Shown here: positions 5,692 to 13,446 of the stretch, one piece after another
How the letters are laid out: the number at the start of each line of letters is the position of its first letter
Numbering within the stretch: the first letter of the stretch is position 1
Assembly: GCA_964358545.1 (NCBI GenBank)
Contig: CAYHQN010000118.1
Location: forward strand, 1-13,446
DNA length: 13,446 nucleotides
From: CAINVV01 sp031432175
GTDB lineage: Bacteria > Bacteroidota > Bacteroidia > Bacteroidales > Prolixibacteraceae
Reading direction: 5' to 3'
Made by a program: the position numbers and the translations under genes
Notes under the pieces: generated by a model
Databases searched by the model: none
What the model saw: the letters and a program-made list of their open reading frames with translations, nothing else
Told to the model about the DNA's origin: nothing

Positions 5692-6597
5692 ATGCCCAGA
5701 GAAACCAAAACACACCGGATTCTTCGTCTAATCCTTTTCCTGTCAAGCAGCTATCCTAAGACGAAGGAAGAATGTATCACATTCATGGAGATAAAAAGTT
5801 CCGCATTTTATTGCTACTGCAATTTATTGCGGGATACCGGATTTGATATTCGACAGGAAGGAGGGAAATACAGGATAGAGTACCAGGAGAAAAATCAACA
5901 TATACTAAGTGATTTGCTGCATTTTAGCGAGGAAGAGGCCTATCTTCTTTCCTGTTGTATCGACGATCTTGGGGAAAAATCGGGATGTGCTTTCAAACTG
6001 AAACAAAAACTCGTATCCTTTCTGAACCAGGATAAGGCCATTGAATCTTATATCCACAAAGAGAAGTCAGCCATTGTGCAATTTCTTCGAAAAGCAATGC
6101 AAACAAAGAAACAGATATTATTGCTCAACTATTCTTCTGGCAATAGCCAAACGGTGAGGAACCGGATGGTGGAACCATTTGAATTTAAGGACGATTTCAA
6201 CCTTGTGTGGGCATTCGACACCGGATTAAAGATGAACCGGCAGTTTAAAATCTGTCGCATCGAAGATATATCCGAAACGCCGTTCCCTTGGGAGTACGAG
6301 CGTATGCATCGTTCTTTACCGGTTGACATTTTCCGAAATACAGGCGAACTAAACAAGCAAGTTGAATTTCGATTGAACCTCCGGGCGAAAAACCTGCTTA
6401 CCGAGGAGTATCCTTTATCCGCAAAGTACCTCACTCAAAAAAGCGCTAACCAGTTTGTATTTAAAGCCCTTGTTGCCAAATACGAAGGGCCCGGACGATT
6501 TGTATTAGGCATTGCCGAAGATATTCAATTGATCGGGGATGAGGGGTTTCGGGATTTCTTAAAATTAAAAATCAAGAAATGCCAAAATATTTTTTGA
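5692..6597 (+). CDS. WYL-domain transcriptional regulator beside the cas operon
   Basis: A 301-residue protein with a short N-terminal winged-helix-like region (residues 3-62; HRILRLILFLSSSYPKT then a predicted recognition helix), a linker, and a WYL-type ligand-binding domain from about residue 125 (SAIVQFLRKAMQTKKQILLLNYSS, EPFEFKD, RQFKICRIEDISETPFPW). The signature W-Y-L position reads VWAFD (W173-A174-F175), so the motif is atypical. The C-terminal WCX-like region covers about residues 222-301. ATG 5692 is preferred over TTG 5683. WYL proteins often repress or otherwise control CRISPR-Cas operons and may sense nucleic-acid ligands; here the gene lies 54 bp upstream of cas8b in the same direction, which supports such a role and allows cotranscription. 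No SMART-like catalytic domain is present. Confidence 0.8.
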   Translation: MPRETKTHRILRLILFLSSSYPKTKEECITFMEIKSSAFYCYCNLLRDTGFDIRQEGGKYRIEYQEKNQHILSDLLHFSEEEAYLLSCCIDDLGEKSGCAFKLKQKLVSFLNQDKAIESYIHKEKSAIVQFLRKAMQTKKQILLLNYSSGNSQTVRNRMVEPFEFKDDFNLVWAFDTGLKMNRQFKICRIEDISETPFPWEYERMHRSLPVDIFRNTGELNKQVEFRLNLRAKNLLTEEYPLSAKYLTQKSANQFVFKALVAKYEGPGRFVLGIAEDIQLIGDEGFRDFLKLKIKKCQNIF

Positions 6598-6651
6598 TAA
6601 TATGCGAAACATGGAGTTTGATTAACGAGTTTTGAATAAAATTGGATCAAT

Positions 6652-8526
6652 ATGCAAGATAAAGCAATCGCACAAATCGGACATTGGCAACTGGAGCAGA
6701 ACAAAGAGCTTGATCCGGTTGACCTCTACATCGAAAACATGTTTCCGGGGAAGAATTACCAAATGTTATTGTTGGTTTTTGAGATCACAGGTAATAACGG
6801 GGAACTTACCTGCGTTTATAAAGGCATCGATATTGAAAAGGTTGGAAAGACTTCGATCAGCTACCGCAAGTATGCCTATCGAAAAGGGAGTTCTCGTGGG
6901 GGTGATATTACTATCTCAACAAAGCTAAGTTTTCCTGCTGATAAAAAACTTCAAAATATTAAAGAGGCTCAGTTTAAAAAATTGACATCTTCGAAGCATC
7001 CCGATTCGGAATTGTTTAAAATGGTTGAGGCGGAACTCCTCAAAAATGAAGAAATTATTAATAACCAAATAGAGGGCTATTTTAAAAATGCCTCGAAAGA
7101 AGAACAAACTTCTACCGGAATCTCTGTTCAGATTATTAAAGAGAAAGCCTTGTATCTGAACGATTTTGAATTGGTTCGTGATATTCTATTGGATTCTGGT
7201 TCGGAAAAAAAGTATGACCACAATGGCACTCAATCGCGCCACAACAATTCGATCTGTTCTGTAACTAGCCAAGTGGCCGAAGATATTTATGGTTTTGCTG
7301 CACCATTTAAGTATTCCAGTCCAGACAAACCGGGTTTTATCAGTGGTTTTTTCAACAAGGAGAAGTTTTGGCGTAATTATCCGGTGTCATCGAAAGAGGC
7401 TCTTGCGCTTGAATATGGGAAGAAATATATCAAACAAAATCTCACAGGTTATTTTTATGGGCATGAATACTTTTTTGTTCCGCATCCAATTATTAAAGGC
7501 AATAATAAAAAGCTGGAAATGATCGTTGAGTTGATAAAAGAGGCTTTTGCTGTTGCCCGTGAAAAAAAAATATCGAAGGAGGAACGTGCCGGGGCTGAGG
7601 AGTATGTTCAAAAACTGATTGCCGGACAGGACAATTTTTTCTACCTCGACATGCTTTTTTATTCTGAAGACAAAAAGACCGAGGCAATCAGTATTGAAAT
7701 GATGCTCGAAGAGGTTTTACCCTCTCGTTTTAGCAAATTGTTTGTCGAAGTACCGGAGATTATCAACCGGAATCCGCTTTTCAAAGATGCTATAACCATT
7801 AAAAAGGAATTGGTTGACTTGAAATTCTCCTTTGAGATCGTCCGAAACTTCTTCGACGATAAATTTCTCGATGTGGTACAACGTATCTTTCAGGGCAAAT
7901 CCATCTCTAAAGCCTTTTTATTTGAACGGATCATTGCCTTGATCCGCAAGAACTATAACGAAGCCAAAACACAGGAGAAATGGACTGAGCCCACAGGATG
8001 GTCAGTGTTGAAAGCCATTATGCTGGTCAACTATTTACAGCAACTTGGAATCATTGAAAACATCAAAAACTATAACTATATGGAAATAACTACCAGTGAA
8101 AAGAAAACCGGAAGGTTTAATCTCGACGGTTTCAATGGCTTTGTAAAAGCCAATCAAAGTTTTTTAGACAGAGACATCAAAGTGGGCATATTTGCCGTAG
8201 GTGTATTGGTTCGCTTTCTGTTCGACATCCAACATTATAGTTTGGGCAATACTCCATTTGAAAACAAACTCAGGGGTTATAAGCTCAATCCCGAACTGTT
8301 GATACAAGTGTATACCGAAGCACTGGACAAAATCCAGAAATACCAAAAAAGCTTCTACGTCTATTCCGATCTGAGGGAAATTGTTAGCCAGTATTTCGTC
8401 ATTAAGCAACAGGATTTGAACGGAATGAGTAATAATGAACTCTCGTTCTATTTTGTGGCAGGCCTTGAAATGGGTAGAAAATTTAAAAATGAGAAAGAAG
8501 ATAATAATCAAGAAACGAAATTGTAA
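6652..8526 (+). CDS. cas8b: Type I-B Cascade large subunit Cas8b (TM1802/Csh1 family)
   Basis: A 624-residue protein recognised by family landmarks: YRKYAYRKGSSRGGDIT (residues 71-87), IYGFAAPFKYSSPDKPGF (212-229) and the following EYGKKYIKQNLTGYFYG. Cas8b recognises the PAM and holds the non-target strand in the type I-B Cascade complex. Family members often carry two Cys pairs flanking the DKPGF segment; here the first is reduced to C202 in ICSVTSQ and the second reads NYPVSSKEA (S246, S247), so the zinc finger seems lost. The C-terminal 150-170 residues are helical and may also be translated separately as a Cas11-like small subunit from an internal ATG such as 8080. It is the first cas gene in the operon and is followed after 18 bp by cas7. 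No Cas6 precedes it. Confidence 0.9.
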   Translation: MQDKAIAQIGHWQLEQNKELDPVDLYIENMFPGKNYQMLLLVFEITGNNGELTCVYKGIDIEKVGKTSISYRKYAYRKGSSRGGDITISTKLSFPADKKLQNIKEAQFKKLTSSKHPDSELFKMVEAELLKNEEIINNQIEGYFKNASKEEQTSTGISVQIIKEKALYLNDFELVRDILLDSGSEKKYDHNGTQSRHNNSICSVTSQVAEDIYGFAAPFKYSSPDKPGFISGFFNKEKFWRNYPVSSKEALALEYGKKYIKQNLTGYFYGHEYFFVPHPIIKGNNKKLEMIVELIKEAFAVAREKKISKEERAGAEEYVQKLIAGQDNFFYLDMLFYSEDKKTEAISIEMMLEEVLPSRFSKLFVEVPEIINRNPLFKDAITIKKELVDLKFSFEIVRNFFDDKFLDVVQRIFQGKSISKAFLFERIIALIRKNYNEAKTQEKWTEPTGWSVLKAIMLVNYLQQLGIIENIKNYNYMEITTSEKKTGRFNLDGFNGFVKANQSFLDRDIKVGIFAVGVLVRFLFDIQHYSLGNTPFENKLRGYKLNPELLIQVYTEALDKIQKYQKSFYVYSDLREIVSQYFVIKQQDLNGMSNNELSFYFVAGLEMGRKFKNEKEDNNQETKL

Positions 8527-8544
8527 ACTTAAAACATAAAAACC

Positions 8545-9459
8545 ATGAGCGAAATTATTTCCAACCGCAGCGAATTGTTATTCTTATACGACATTGAAAA
8601 CGCCAATCCAAATGGCGATCCGCTGAACGAAAACCGACCTCGATTCGACACCGAAAGCAGTACCATTCTGGTATCAGACGTACGTTTGAAACGCACGATC
8701 CGTGACTATTGGTTTGAATATAAGGGATACAATGGGCAAGGTGACAACCAAGACATTTTTGTGCGTGAAACCAAATACGAGGACGGAGGAAAGGAATACA
8801 TTAAAGACGGGAAACGTAGGGCCAAAGATTTTCAGGAACTGGCCAATGTGATCATCGATAAGTGTATCGATATCCGTGTGTTTGGTGGGGTAATTCCCCT
8901 TTCAAATGATTCAATTACCTACATCGGACCTGTTCAGTTTCAAATGGGAAAATCATTAAATAAAACAGAGATTATTGAAGAACAGGGGACAGGTGCTTTC
9001 GCATCAGGCGATAAAAAAGGACAAGCCACATTTCGTACAGAATACAAAATTCCTTATGCTATAATTGGATTTAATGGCGTCATCAATGAGAAGTCTGCCC
9101 AATATTCCAAAATGAATGAGGAAGATAAAGCTTTGTTGATTGAAGGTATTTGGGATGGTACCAGAAATTTGATTTCACGGTCGAAGTTTGGTCAGGCCCC
9201 TTTGTTCTTACTAACTATAGAATACAACGAACCATTCTATATCGGCAATCTTCGCCAACGGTTAAAACTCAATTGCGGCGATATGAATGAACTGCAAATT
9301 CGCAGCACCAATGATTTTAAACTGGATGTAACTGAATTAGTAGCAGTACTTAAAGCCAACAAAGCCAAAATTGCGAATATCAATTTGAGGGTTGATTCCC
9401 GTTTGTCAATGGTGAATAACGGTCAGGTTATAGTAAATATTAGCAAAGATGAACTCTAA
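8545..9459 (+). CDS. cas7: Type I-B Cascade backbone subunit Cas7 (Csh2)
   Basis: A 304-residue RAMP protein with the Cas7/Csh2 start: NRSELLFLYDIENANPNGDP then NRPRFD and VSDVRLKRTIRDYW (about residues 6-56). In this family the Asn/Asp-rich NANPNGDP loop and the VSDVRLKR helix are near-invariant. Several copies coat the crRNA in the Cascade complex and kink it at fixed intervals. Further family features are FGGVIP and the GPVQFQMGKSLN segment in the middle. The gene lies 18 bp after cas8b and overlaps cas5 by 11 bp (ATG 9449 within its last codons), so translation of the two is probably coupled. The length is normal and no damage is seen. Confidence 0.93.
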   Translation: MSEIISNRSELLFLYDIENANPNGDPLNENRPRFDTESSTILVSDVRLKRTIRDYWFEYKGYNGQGDNQDIFVRETKYEDGGKEYIKDGKRRAKDFQELANVIIDKCIDIRVFGGVIPLSNDSITYIGPVQFQMGKSLNKTEIIEEQGTGAFASGDKKGQATFRTEYKIPYAIIGFNGVINEKSAQYSKMNEEDKALLIEGIWDGTRNLISRSKFGQAPLFLLTIEYNEPFYIGNLRQRLKLNCGDMNELQIRSTNDFKLDVTELVAVLKANKAKIANINLRVDSRLSMVNNGQVIVNISKDEL

Positions 9460-10207
9460 AGAAATCCTCATTTTCGACATACAAAGCGAATATGGGCATT
9501 TCCGAAAGTACAACACAACTACCTCGCCGCTTACCTATTCCATCCCCACCCGAACGGCCATTGCCGGAATTCTGGGTGCCATACTTGGGATGGAGAGGGA
9601 GTTGCGCGACGGCGTTTATCCCGAAGGGGCAGAACCGGTACAGGAATTCTTTTCGAAAGATAAGAGCGATATAGCGGTTCAGATCATGCGACCGGTGAAG
9701 AAAGAAAATATCGGATTTAACCTGATAAATACAAAAAATTGGAATACATATTATACAATTCCAATTGGAAGAACACAAATTGAGTTTGAACTGGTGAAGG
9801 ATGTCCATTACCGGATTTACTTGGCAATGGAGGACAAGGCCAAATTCGAAGAACTTTCGGAACGGATTATCCATAAACGGCATCATTTTACTCCGTACCT
9901 GGGATTGGCGCAGTTTACCACACTTGTCGATTTTGTGCGAAAGGCAACTGCCCAACATGTGCAGGGGAATGGTGATTTTATAGAAATCATTACAGCAGTA
10001 AACATGTCGAAACTGCAAGGTGAGCCTCCGGTTGAATTTCAGCGGGAGTTCTTTTATTCGGCTAATAACATGCCCATTGCCATGAATCGCGATCGTGAAG
10101 TGCTGGAATACTCCGAAGTATTGATAGAAAAGAACGGGAACCCTTTAAAGGTAAAGATATCCAATTACTACACCATTGATGGAGTAGGGAATATCTTGTT
10201 TCTATAA
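9449..10207 (+). CDS. cas5: Type I-B Cascade subunit Cas5
   Basis: A 252-residue RAMP protein that caps the 5' handle of the crRNA and contacts Cas8 and Cas7. The N-terminal half has the classical Cas5 signature: ILIFDIQSEYGHFRKYNTTT followed by SPLTYSIPTRTAIAGILGAILG (about residues 7-47), including the P-T-R-T-A-I-A-G helix. The C-terminus ends in VKISNYYTIDGVGNILFL, a usual closing strand. In type I-C, Cas5 also processes crRNA, but in I-B Cas6 normally does this; as no cas6 is seen, it is worth asking whether Cas5 compensates, although no catalytic set can be read here. It overlaps cas7 by 11 bp and ends 29 bp before cas3. Confidence 0.9.
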   Translation: MNSKEILIFDIQSEYGHFRKYNTTTSPLTYSIPTRTAIAGILGAILGMERELRDGVYPEGAEPVQEFFSKDKSDIAVQIMRPVKKENIGFNLINTKNWNTYYTIPIGRTQIEFELVKDVHYRIYLAMEDKAKFEELSERIIHKRHHFTPYLGLAQFTTLVDFVRKATAQHVQGNGDFIEIITAVNMSKLQGEPPVEFQREFFYSANNMPIAMNRDREVLEYSEVLIEKNGNPLKVKISNYYTIDGVGNILFL

Positions 10208-10236
10208 AACTTCCTTGAGATATAAGAGGATAGATA

Positions 10237-12642
10237 ATGGAAGAACTCTGCTCACATCCGCAAAAGCTACTGGTCAACCACCTGCTTAAAGTGGCCACTA
10301 TCGCCAATGCTGTTGTGTCTGATGAAGGCTTTAACTTCTCTCTTCCAGATAAAATGGGAATAACCCCGAAGCAATTAACCGATCTGGTCTGGATTGCCGG
10401 GGCATTCCACGATCTGGCCAAAGCTACATCCTATTTTCAGGAGTATATTCGAAACCCGGAAGGAACTCATAATCATCTAAAGAACCATGCGCAATTATCT
10501 TCGATATTCGCTTACTATGTAGCTAAGCGGTATTGCTCGCTCGAAATAAATAATAAGTCTCTGGCTGAATTGCTCCCATATCTTGTTTTGATTGCTGTTA
10601 AACGGCATCATGGCAACATTGAGAATCTTGAAAGAGAATTGCTTTTCGATGATGCACAAATCGAGAATCTATCCACTCAAATTCAAAATATCGATTCAAT
10701 TCAGGTTGAGCCAATCATTCATCAGTTGTTAGCCAATATCCCGGTAAATGCCACATGGAAAGAGTTTGTTGAATTTTGGGACACTAAAACCTTTCAATCC
10801 CAATTGAAAGATTTTCGCTTTCTGACTTTTAAATTCACCTATCCCAAAATAAATCAACAAACTCGAACCGCATTGTTTTACCTATTTCAGGTTATCTATT
10901 CTTCTTTGATGTATGCCGATAAAAATGATGTTATACTGGAAGATGTGAAAGTTTCAGAGACATCAACCGATATTACAGCACAGTTAGAAGTATTCCGTGA
11001 ACAAAAAGGCTTCAATACTGCAAGATCAAAAATCGACGAACTTAAAAACGAAGCCTATTTCAATTCTTTGGAAAATCTGGAAAAGGTTTTCACTCACGGA
11101 CAGCATATTTATTCCTTAACCCTGCCAACAGGATTGGGCAAAACCCTTACAGCATATGCCATAGCCGACAAACTGCGTAATCTAACCGGAAATCAAACAG
11201 CAAAAATCATCATCAACATTCCGTTCACCTCCATCATTGATCAAAACTTTGAGGTTTATCGGGAAGTATTGGGAACCGATTCCTCACAAATTCTGCTGAA
11301 ACATCATCATTTAGCAGAACCTGCATATAAAGACAGTTCAGAGGGGGTGTTTGACTTTGATAAAAGTCAGTTTCTGATCGAAACCTGGCAATCGGAAACC
11401 GTTGTTACCACCTTCGTTCAGTTCCTTGAAACCATACTTTCTATGGACAAAACCAAACTGATGAAATTGGTCCATCTTCGGAATTCCATTGTTCTTCTAG
11501 ATGAAATTCAAACCATACCTTATCCGCTTTGGGAAACCACCCGTGAGTCTTTCAAAACCCTTGGTGAAACTTTGAATATGTACTTTGTTCTAATCTCAGC
11601 TACTCAACCACTGATCTTTACTCTGGGTGATGATATTGTTGAGATTATTCCTGACTATCGGAAATACTTTAGTGTCTTTAACCGAACAAGATTGAACTAT
11701 AAGGCAGAGGCAATTTCATTCAGTGACTTTACAGATACTGTTTCGGGTTATGCCTTTGATCATCCGGAGAAAGATATATTGGTAATACTAAATACCAAAG
11801 ATGCTGCACGAAAAAGCTTTGAACAGCTTGCTAATCTTGAGTTGGAAGGGACTGATTATTTTTTTCTGTCAACATTGATTACCCCTTTCGAGAGAAAGAA
11901 GATTATTAATAAGATTAAGGAAAATAATAGCCATCGTAAACTGATCGTTTCAACGCAGTTGATTGAAGCTGGTGTTGATATCTCGGTCGATACTATTTTC
12001 AGACAATTAGCTCCAATGGATTCCATTATTCAATCGGCTGGCCGGGCAAACCGATATAATGAGAAACCTGAAATTTCAGATGTATTTCTATTTGAAATTT
12101 TAGATTACAGTAAAGCTACAAGCTTGATCTATGGCTCAGACCTGATTTTGAAAACTAAGAATGTATTCAATAACATTCGGATGATAGAAGAGAAGGATTA
12201 TTTGCAATTGATTGATCGCTATTTTATGGAAGTTCGGAAGCAAGCCAATGAAACCACCTCCGATTTGTTAAATGCAATTTTAGGGTTGCGTTTTGCTGAG
12301 ATTAACCTTCGGCTGATTGAAGAGCGTAAAACCGAATCGGTGTTTATTCAGTTGAGTAAAGAAGCGCAAGAGGTTTGGAATCAGTACCTTCAGATATTTA
12401 ATCAGAAAGAACTTACCCCTTGGGAGCGAAAGGCACAGTTTGCCAAGATAAAATCGAAGTTTTACGATTTTGTAATCAATGTTCCTATTCGTTACGGAGA
12501 GGCGAAAATCAATTTTGATTCTGAACAAATCAATGGTTTTTATTTGTCTTCATTTGATTCTCCGTCTTTATTTTATTCTTATGACAAGAACGATTTTAAA
12601 GTGAATATGGGATATCAGAGAATTGAGAATGTATTTTTATGA
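10237..12642 (+). CDS. cas3: Cas3 HD nuclease-helicase
   Basis: An 801-residue fusion of an N-terminal HD nuclease and a superfamily 2 helicase, the effector that unwinds and degrades DNA marked by Cascade. HD residues: H15 (NHLLKV), H58-D59 (FHDLAK), H84 (KNHAQL), H124-H125 (KRHHGN) and D228 (YADKND). Helicase motifs: Walker A LPTGLGKT (296-303), motif II LDEIQ (421-425) in place of DExH, SAT (454-456), motif V STQLIEAGVDI (572-582) and motif VI QSAGRANR (599-606). All key residues are present and the length is usual for I-B Cas3, so the enzyme should be active. It follows cas5 by 29 bp in the same operon. The transposase-bearing repeat region begins right after its stop, where cas4-cas1-cas2 would often be found. 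Confidence 0.95.
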   Translation: MEELCSHPQKLLVNHLLKVATIANAVVSDEGFNFSLPDKMGITPKQLTDLVWIAGAFHDLAKATSYFQEYIRNPEGTHNHLKNHAQLSSIFAYYVAKRYCSLEINNKSLAELLPYLVLIAVKRHHGNIENLERELLFDDAQIENLSTQIQNIDSIQVEPIIHQLLANIPVNATWKEFVEFWDTKTFQSQLKDFRFLTFKFTYPKINQQTRTALFYLFQVIYSSLMYADKNDVILEDVKVSETSTDITAQLEVFREQKGFNTARSKIDELKNEAYFNSLENLEKVFTHGQHIYSLTLPTGLGKTLTAYAIADKLRNLTGNQTAKIIINIPFTSIIDQNFEVYREVLGTDSSQILLKHHHLAEPAYKDSSEGVFDFDKSQFLIETWQSETVVTTFVQFLETILSMDKTKLMKLVHLRNSIVLLDEIQTIPYPLWETTRESFKTLGETLNMYFVLISATQPLIFTLGDDIVEIIPDYRKYFSVFNRTRLNYKAEAISFSDFTDTVSGYAFDHPEKDILVILNTKDAARKSFEQLANLELEGTDYFFLSTLITPFERKKIINKIKENNSHRKLIVSTQLIEAGVDISVDTIFRQLAPMDSIIQSAGRANRYNEKPEISDVFLFEILDYSKATSLIYGSDLILKTKNVFNNIRMIEEKDYLQLIDRYFMEVRKQANETTSDLLNAILGLRFAEINLRLIEERKTESVFIQLSKEAQEVWNQYLQIFNQKELTPWERKAQFAKIKSKFYDFVINVPIRYGEAKINFDSEQINGFYLSSFDSPSLFYSYDKNDFKVNMGYQRIENVFL

Positions 12643-12675
12643 TATATCGTGTTACCGCTGCTCCTGCTACGGGTA

Positions 12676-12743
12676 CGCCCATGTCTGGGGGCAAAGCTCA
12701 TGTCAGGGGATGATGGCCCTGTCTCTGGGGACGATGCCCCCAG
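12676..12743. repeat. Left flank of the transposase: degenerate GC-rich hairpin units
   Basis: Three units about 20 bp apart have the form GTCnnGGGGn...CCC: near 12683, 12703 and 12722. The best, CTGGGGACGATGCCCCCAG (12725-12743), folds as a CTGGGG/CCCCAG hairpin and is the exact reverse complement of 13342-13360. AGGG...CCCT at 12705-12720 is a second, weaker hairpin. The tract begins some 35 bp after the cas3 stop codon. Confidence 0.75.
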
Positions 12744-12770
12744 TTAGAATGTCTCAGACTTTCAGCCTGA
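12744..12770. repeat. Left subterminal inverted repeat with hairpin
   Basis: This 27-bp segment is the reverse complement of 13315-13341 at 21 of 27 positions. Its end, TCAGACTTTCAGCCTGA (12754-12770), folds into a small hairpin like the one after the transposase stop. Together with the adjoining 19-bp exact hairpin, the element forms a 46-bp inverted flank. Confidence 0.7.
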
Positions 12771-12852
12771 GTAGTGGGGCTGGGGTTCTGGGGCGTTGCA
12801 ACTGCTGCGGATATCGTCCCAATCTATGAATATGAACAAATAAAATTATACT

Positions 12853-13308
12853 ATGGGTCAATCACTATCGCAAATGTACATCCACCTCGTATTCGGCACC
12901 AAAGGCCGAATGCCATATCTCACTCCCACCATTGAGAAAAGGGTGCATGCCTATATGGCCGGCACTCTGCAACAATACGAAAGCCCGGCACTCATCATCA
13001 ACTCGGTACCCGACCATGTACACATCTTGTTTAGGTTATCGAAGAATTATGCACTGGCCAAAGTTGTTGAAGAGGTGAAAAAAGAATCTTCAAAATGGAT
13101 AAAGACCATTGAAGGCGGGACCAAACAGTTCAAGTGGCAAATCGGATATGGAGCCTTCTCTGTTAGCAGCTCAAAAGTTGAAGTGGTAAAACGCTACATC
13201 GAAAACCAAAAAGAACATCATGGCTACCAGACCTTTCAGGAAGAATTGGAACAACATATAAAAGAGTATGACATTATTGAATACGATCCAAAGTATTTCT
13301 GGGATTAA
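12853..13308 (+). CDS. IS200-like / REP-associated (RAYT) Y1 transposase
   Basis: A 151-residue HUH-superfamily single-strand transposase. The start SLSQMYIHLVFGTKGRMPYL is typical of IS200-like proteins. The HUH motif appears as PDHVHILF (H55, H57), and the catalytic tyrosine is probably Y115 in RYIENQKEHH, with Q119 close by. The length fits the short IS200/RAYT group. It nicks DNA at hairpins and rejoins it through a 5'-phosphotyrosine. The gene is framed by inverted hairpin repeats (12725-12770 and 13315-13360) and followed by a tandem array of the same hairpin, which is how RAYT genes sit among the REP-like elements they are thought to spread. No TnpB or other cargo is present. It lies in the same direction as cas3, 210 bp downstream. 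Confidence 0.85.
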   Translation: MGQSLSQMYIHLVFGTKGRMPYLTPTIEKRVHAYMAGTLQQYESPALIINSVPDHVHILFRLSKNYALAKVVEEVKKESSKWIKTIEGGTKQFKWQIGYGAFSVSSSKVEVVKRYIENQKEHHGYQTFQEELEQHIKEYDIIEYDPKYFWD

Positions 13309-13314
13309 CCATCA

Positions 13315-13341
13315 TCAGGCTGAAGGCCTGACAGATCATAA
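13315..13341. repeat. Right subterminal inverted repeat with hairpin
   Basis: TCAGGCTGAAGGCCTGA (13315-13331) is a TCAGGC/GCCTGA hairpin starting 6 bp after the transposase stop codon. With the next 10 bp it mirrors 12744-12770; changes in the stems keep pairing (a G-C on one side, a G-T on the other). It may also act as a terminator-like structure for the transposase gene. Confidence 0.7.
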
Positions 13342-13446
13342 CTGGGGGCATCGTCCCCAGCTATGGGGGCATCGTCCCCGGCTATGGGTGGGCATCGTCC
13401 CCGGCTATGGGGGCATCGTCCCCAGCTATGGGGGCATCGTCCCCGG
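13342..13446. repeat. Tandem array of five REP-like hairpin units
   Basis: Units are 13342-13360 (19 bp), 13361-13381 (21), 13382-13404 (23, with an extra GG-type insertion), 13405-13425 (21) and 13426-13446 (21). Consensus: CTATGGGGGCATCGTCCCCGG, alternately ending CCCCAG or CCCCGG. Each folds as a GGGG/CCCC hairpin around GCATCGT. The array is cut by the window edge exactly at a unit boundary and probably continues. Confidence 0.9.

Noticed and set aside
9440..10018. Long minus-strand frame opposite cas5
   Set aside because: Shadow of a clearly recognisable cas5; its translation shows no domain pattern and lacks context.
12623..12829. Small open frame between cas3 and the transposase
   Set aside because: It is made of the hairpin repeat region and overlaps the end of cas3; the composition is repeat-driven, not protein-like.

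Overview
The window looks like chromosomal DNA of a Bacteroidota organism, probably an uncultured Bacteroidales relative. The reasons are the protein families present, a TAnnTTTG-type promoter element, intergenic tracts built of 8-bp ATG-rich units, and repeats of the long CRISPR class that starts GTTGTGATTTGCTTTCAA, which I associate with this phylum. These are pattern-recognition calls; no search was run.

Left part (1-4250): ordinary, mostly cell-envelope genes on the plus strand. They are a hypothetical protein, an LTA-synthase-like membrane phosphotransferase/sulfatase-fold protein, and a secreted acid-phosphatase-like metallophosphoesterase lipoprotein. The gaps on both sides of the phosphatase hold degenerate 8-bp-period repeats.

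Middle (4250-5690): accessory DNA. A broken type II toxin-antitoxin pair on the plus strand (antitoxin without a clear start; RelE/ParE-like toxin with its middle deleted) faces an apparently intact toxin-antitoxin pair on the minus strand (DUF4258 protein followed by a YgiT/MqsA-type zinc-finger antitoxin). Beyond it is a roughly 530-bp gap holding a remnant of one CRISPR repeat-spacer-repeat unit (47-bp repeat, 30-bp spacer). Its repeat is of the type II-C kind, although the cas genes beside it are type I-B.

Right part (5690-12642): a WYL-family regulator and a type I-B interference operon in the order cas8b, cas7, cas5, cas3. Cas8b, Cas7 and Cas5 would form the Cascade surveillance complex and Cas3 would cut the target. 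No cas6, cas4, cas1, cas2 or functional array is visible; these may lie beyond the right edge or elsewhere. By eye this block is more AT-rich than the left genes, which fits acquisition as a defence island.

Right end (12643-13446): an IS200-like/REP-associated (RAYT) Y1 transposase gene enclosed by inverted GC-rich hairpin repeats. A tandem hairpin array runs to the window edge, where the region downstream of cas3 would often hold the adaptation genes.
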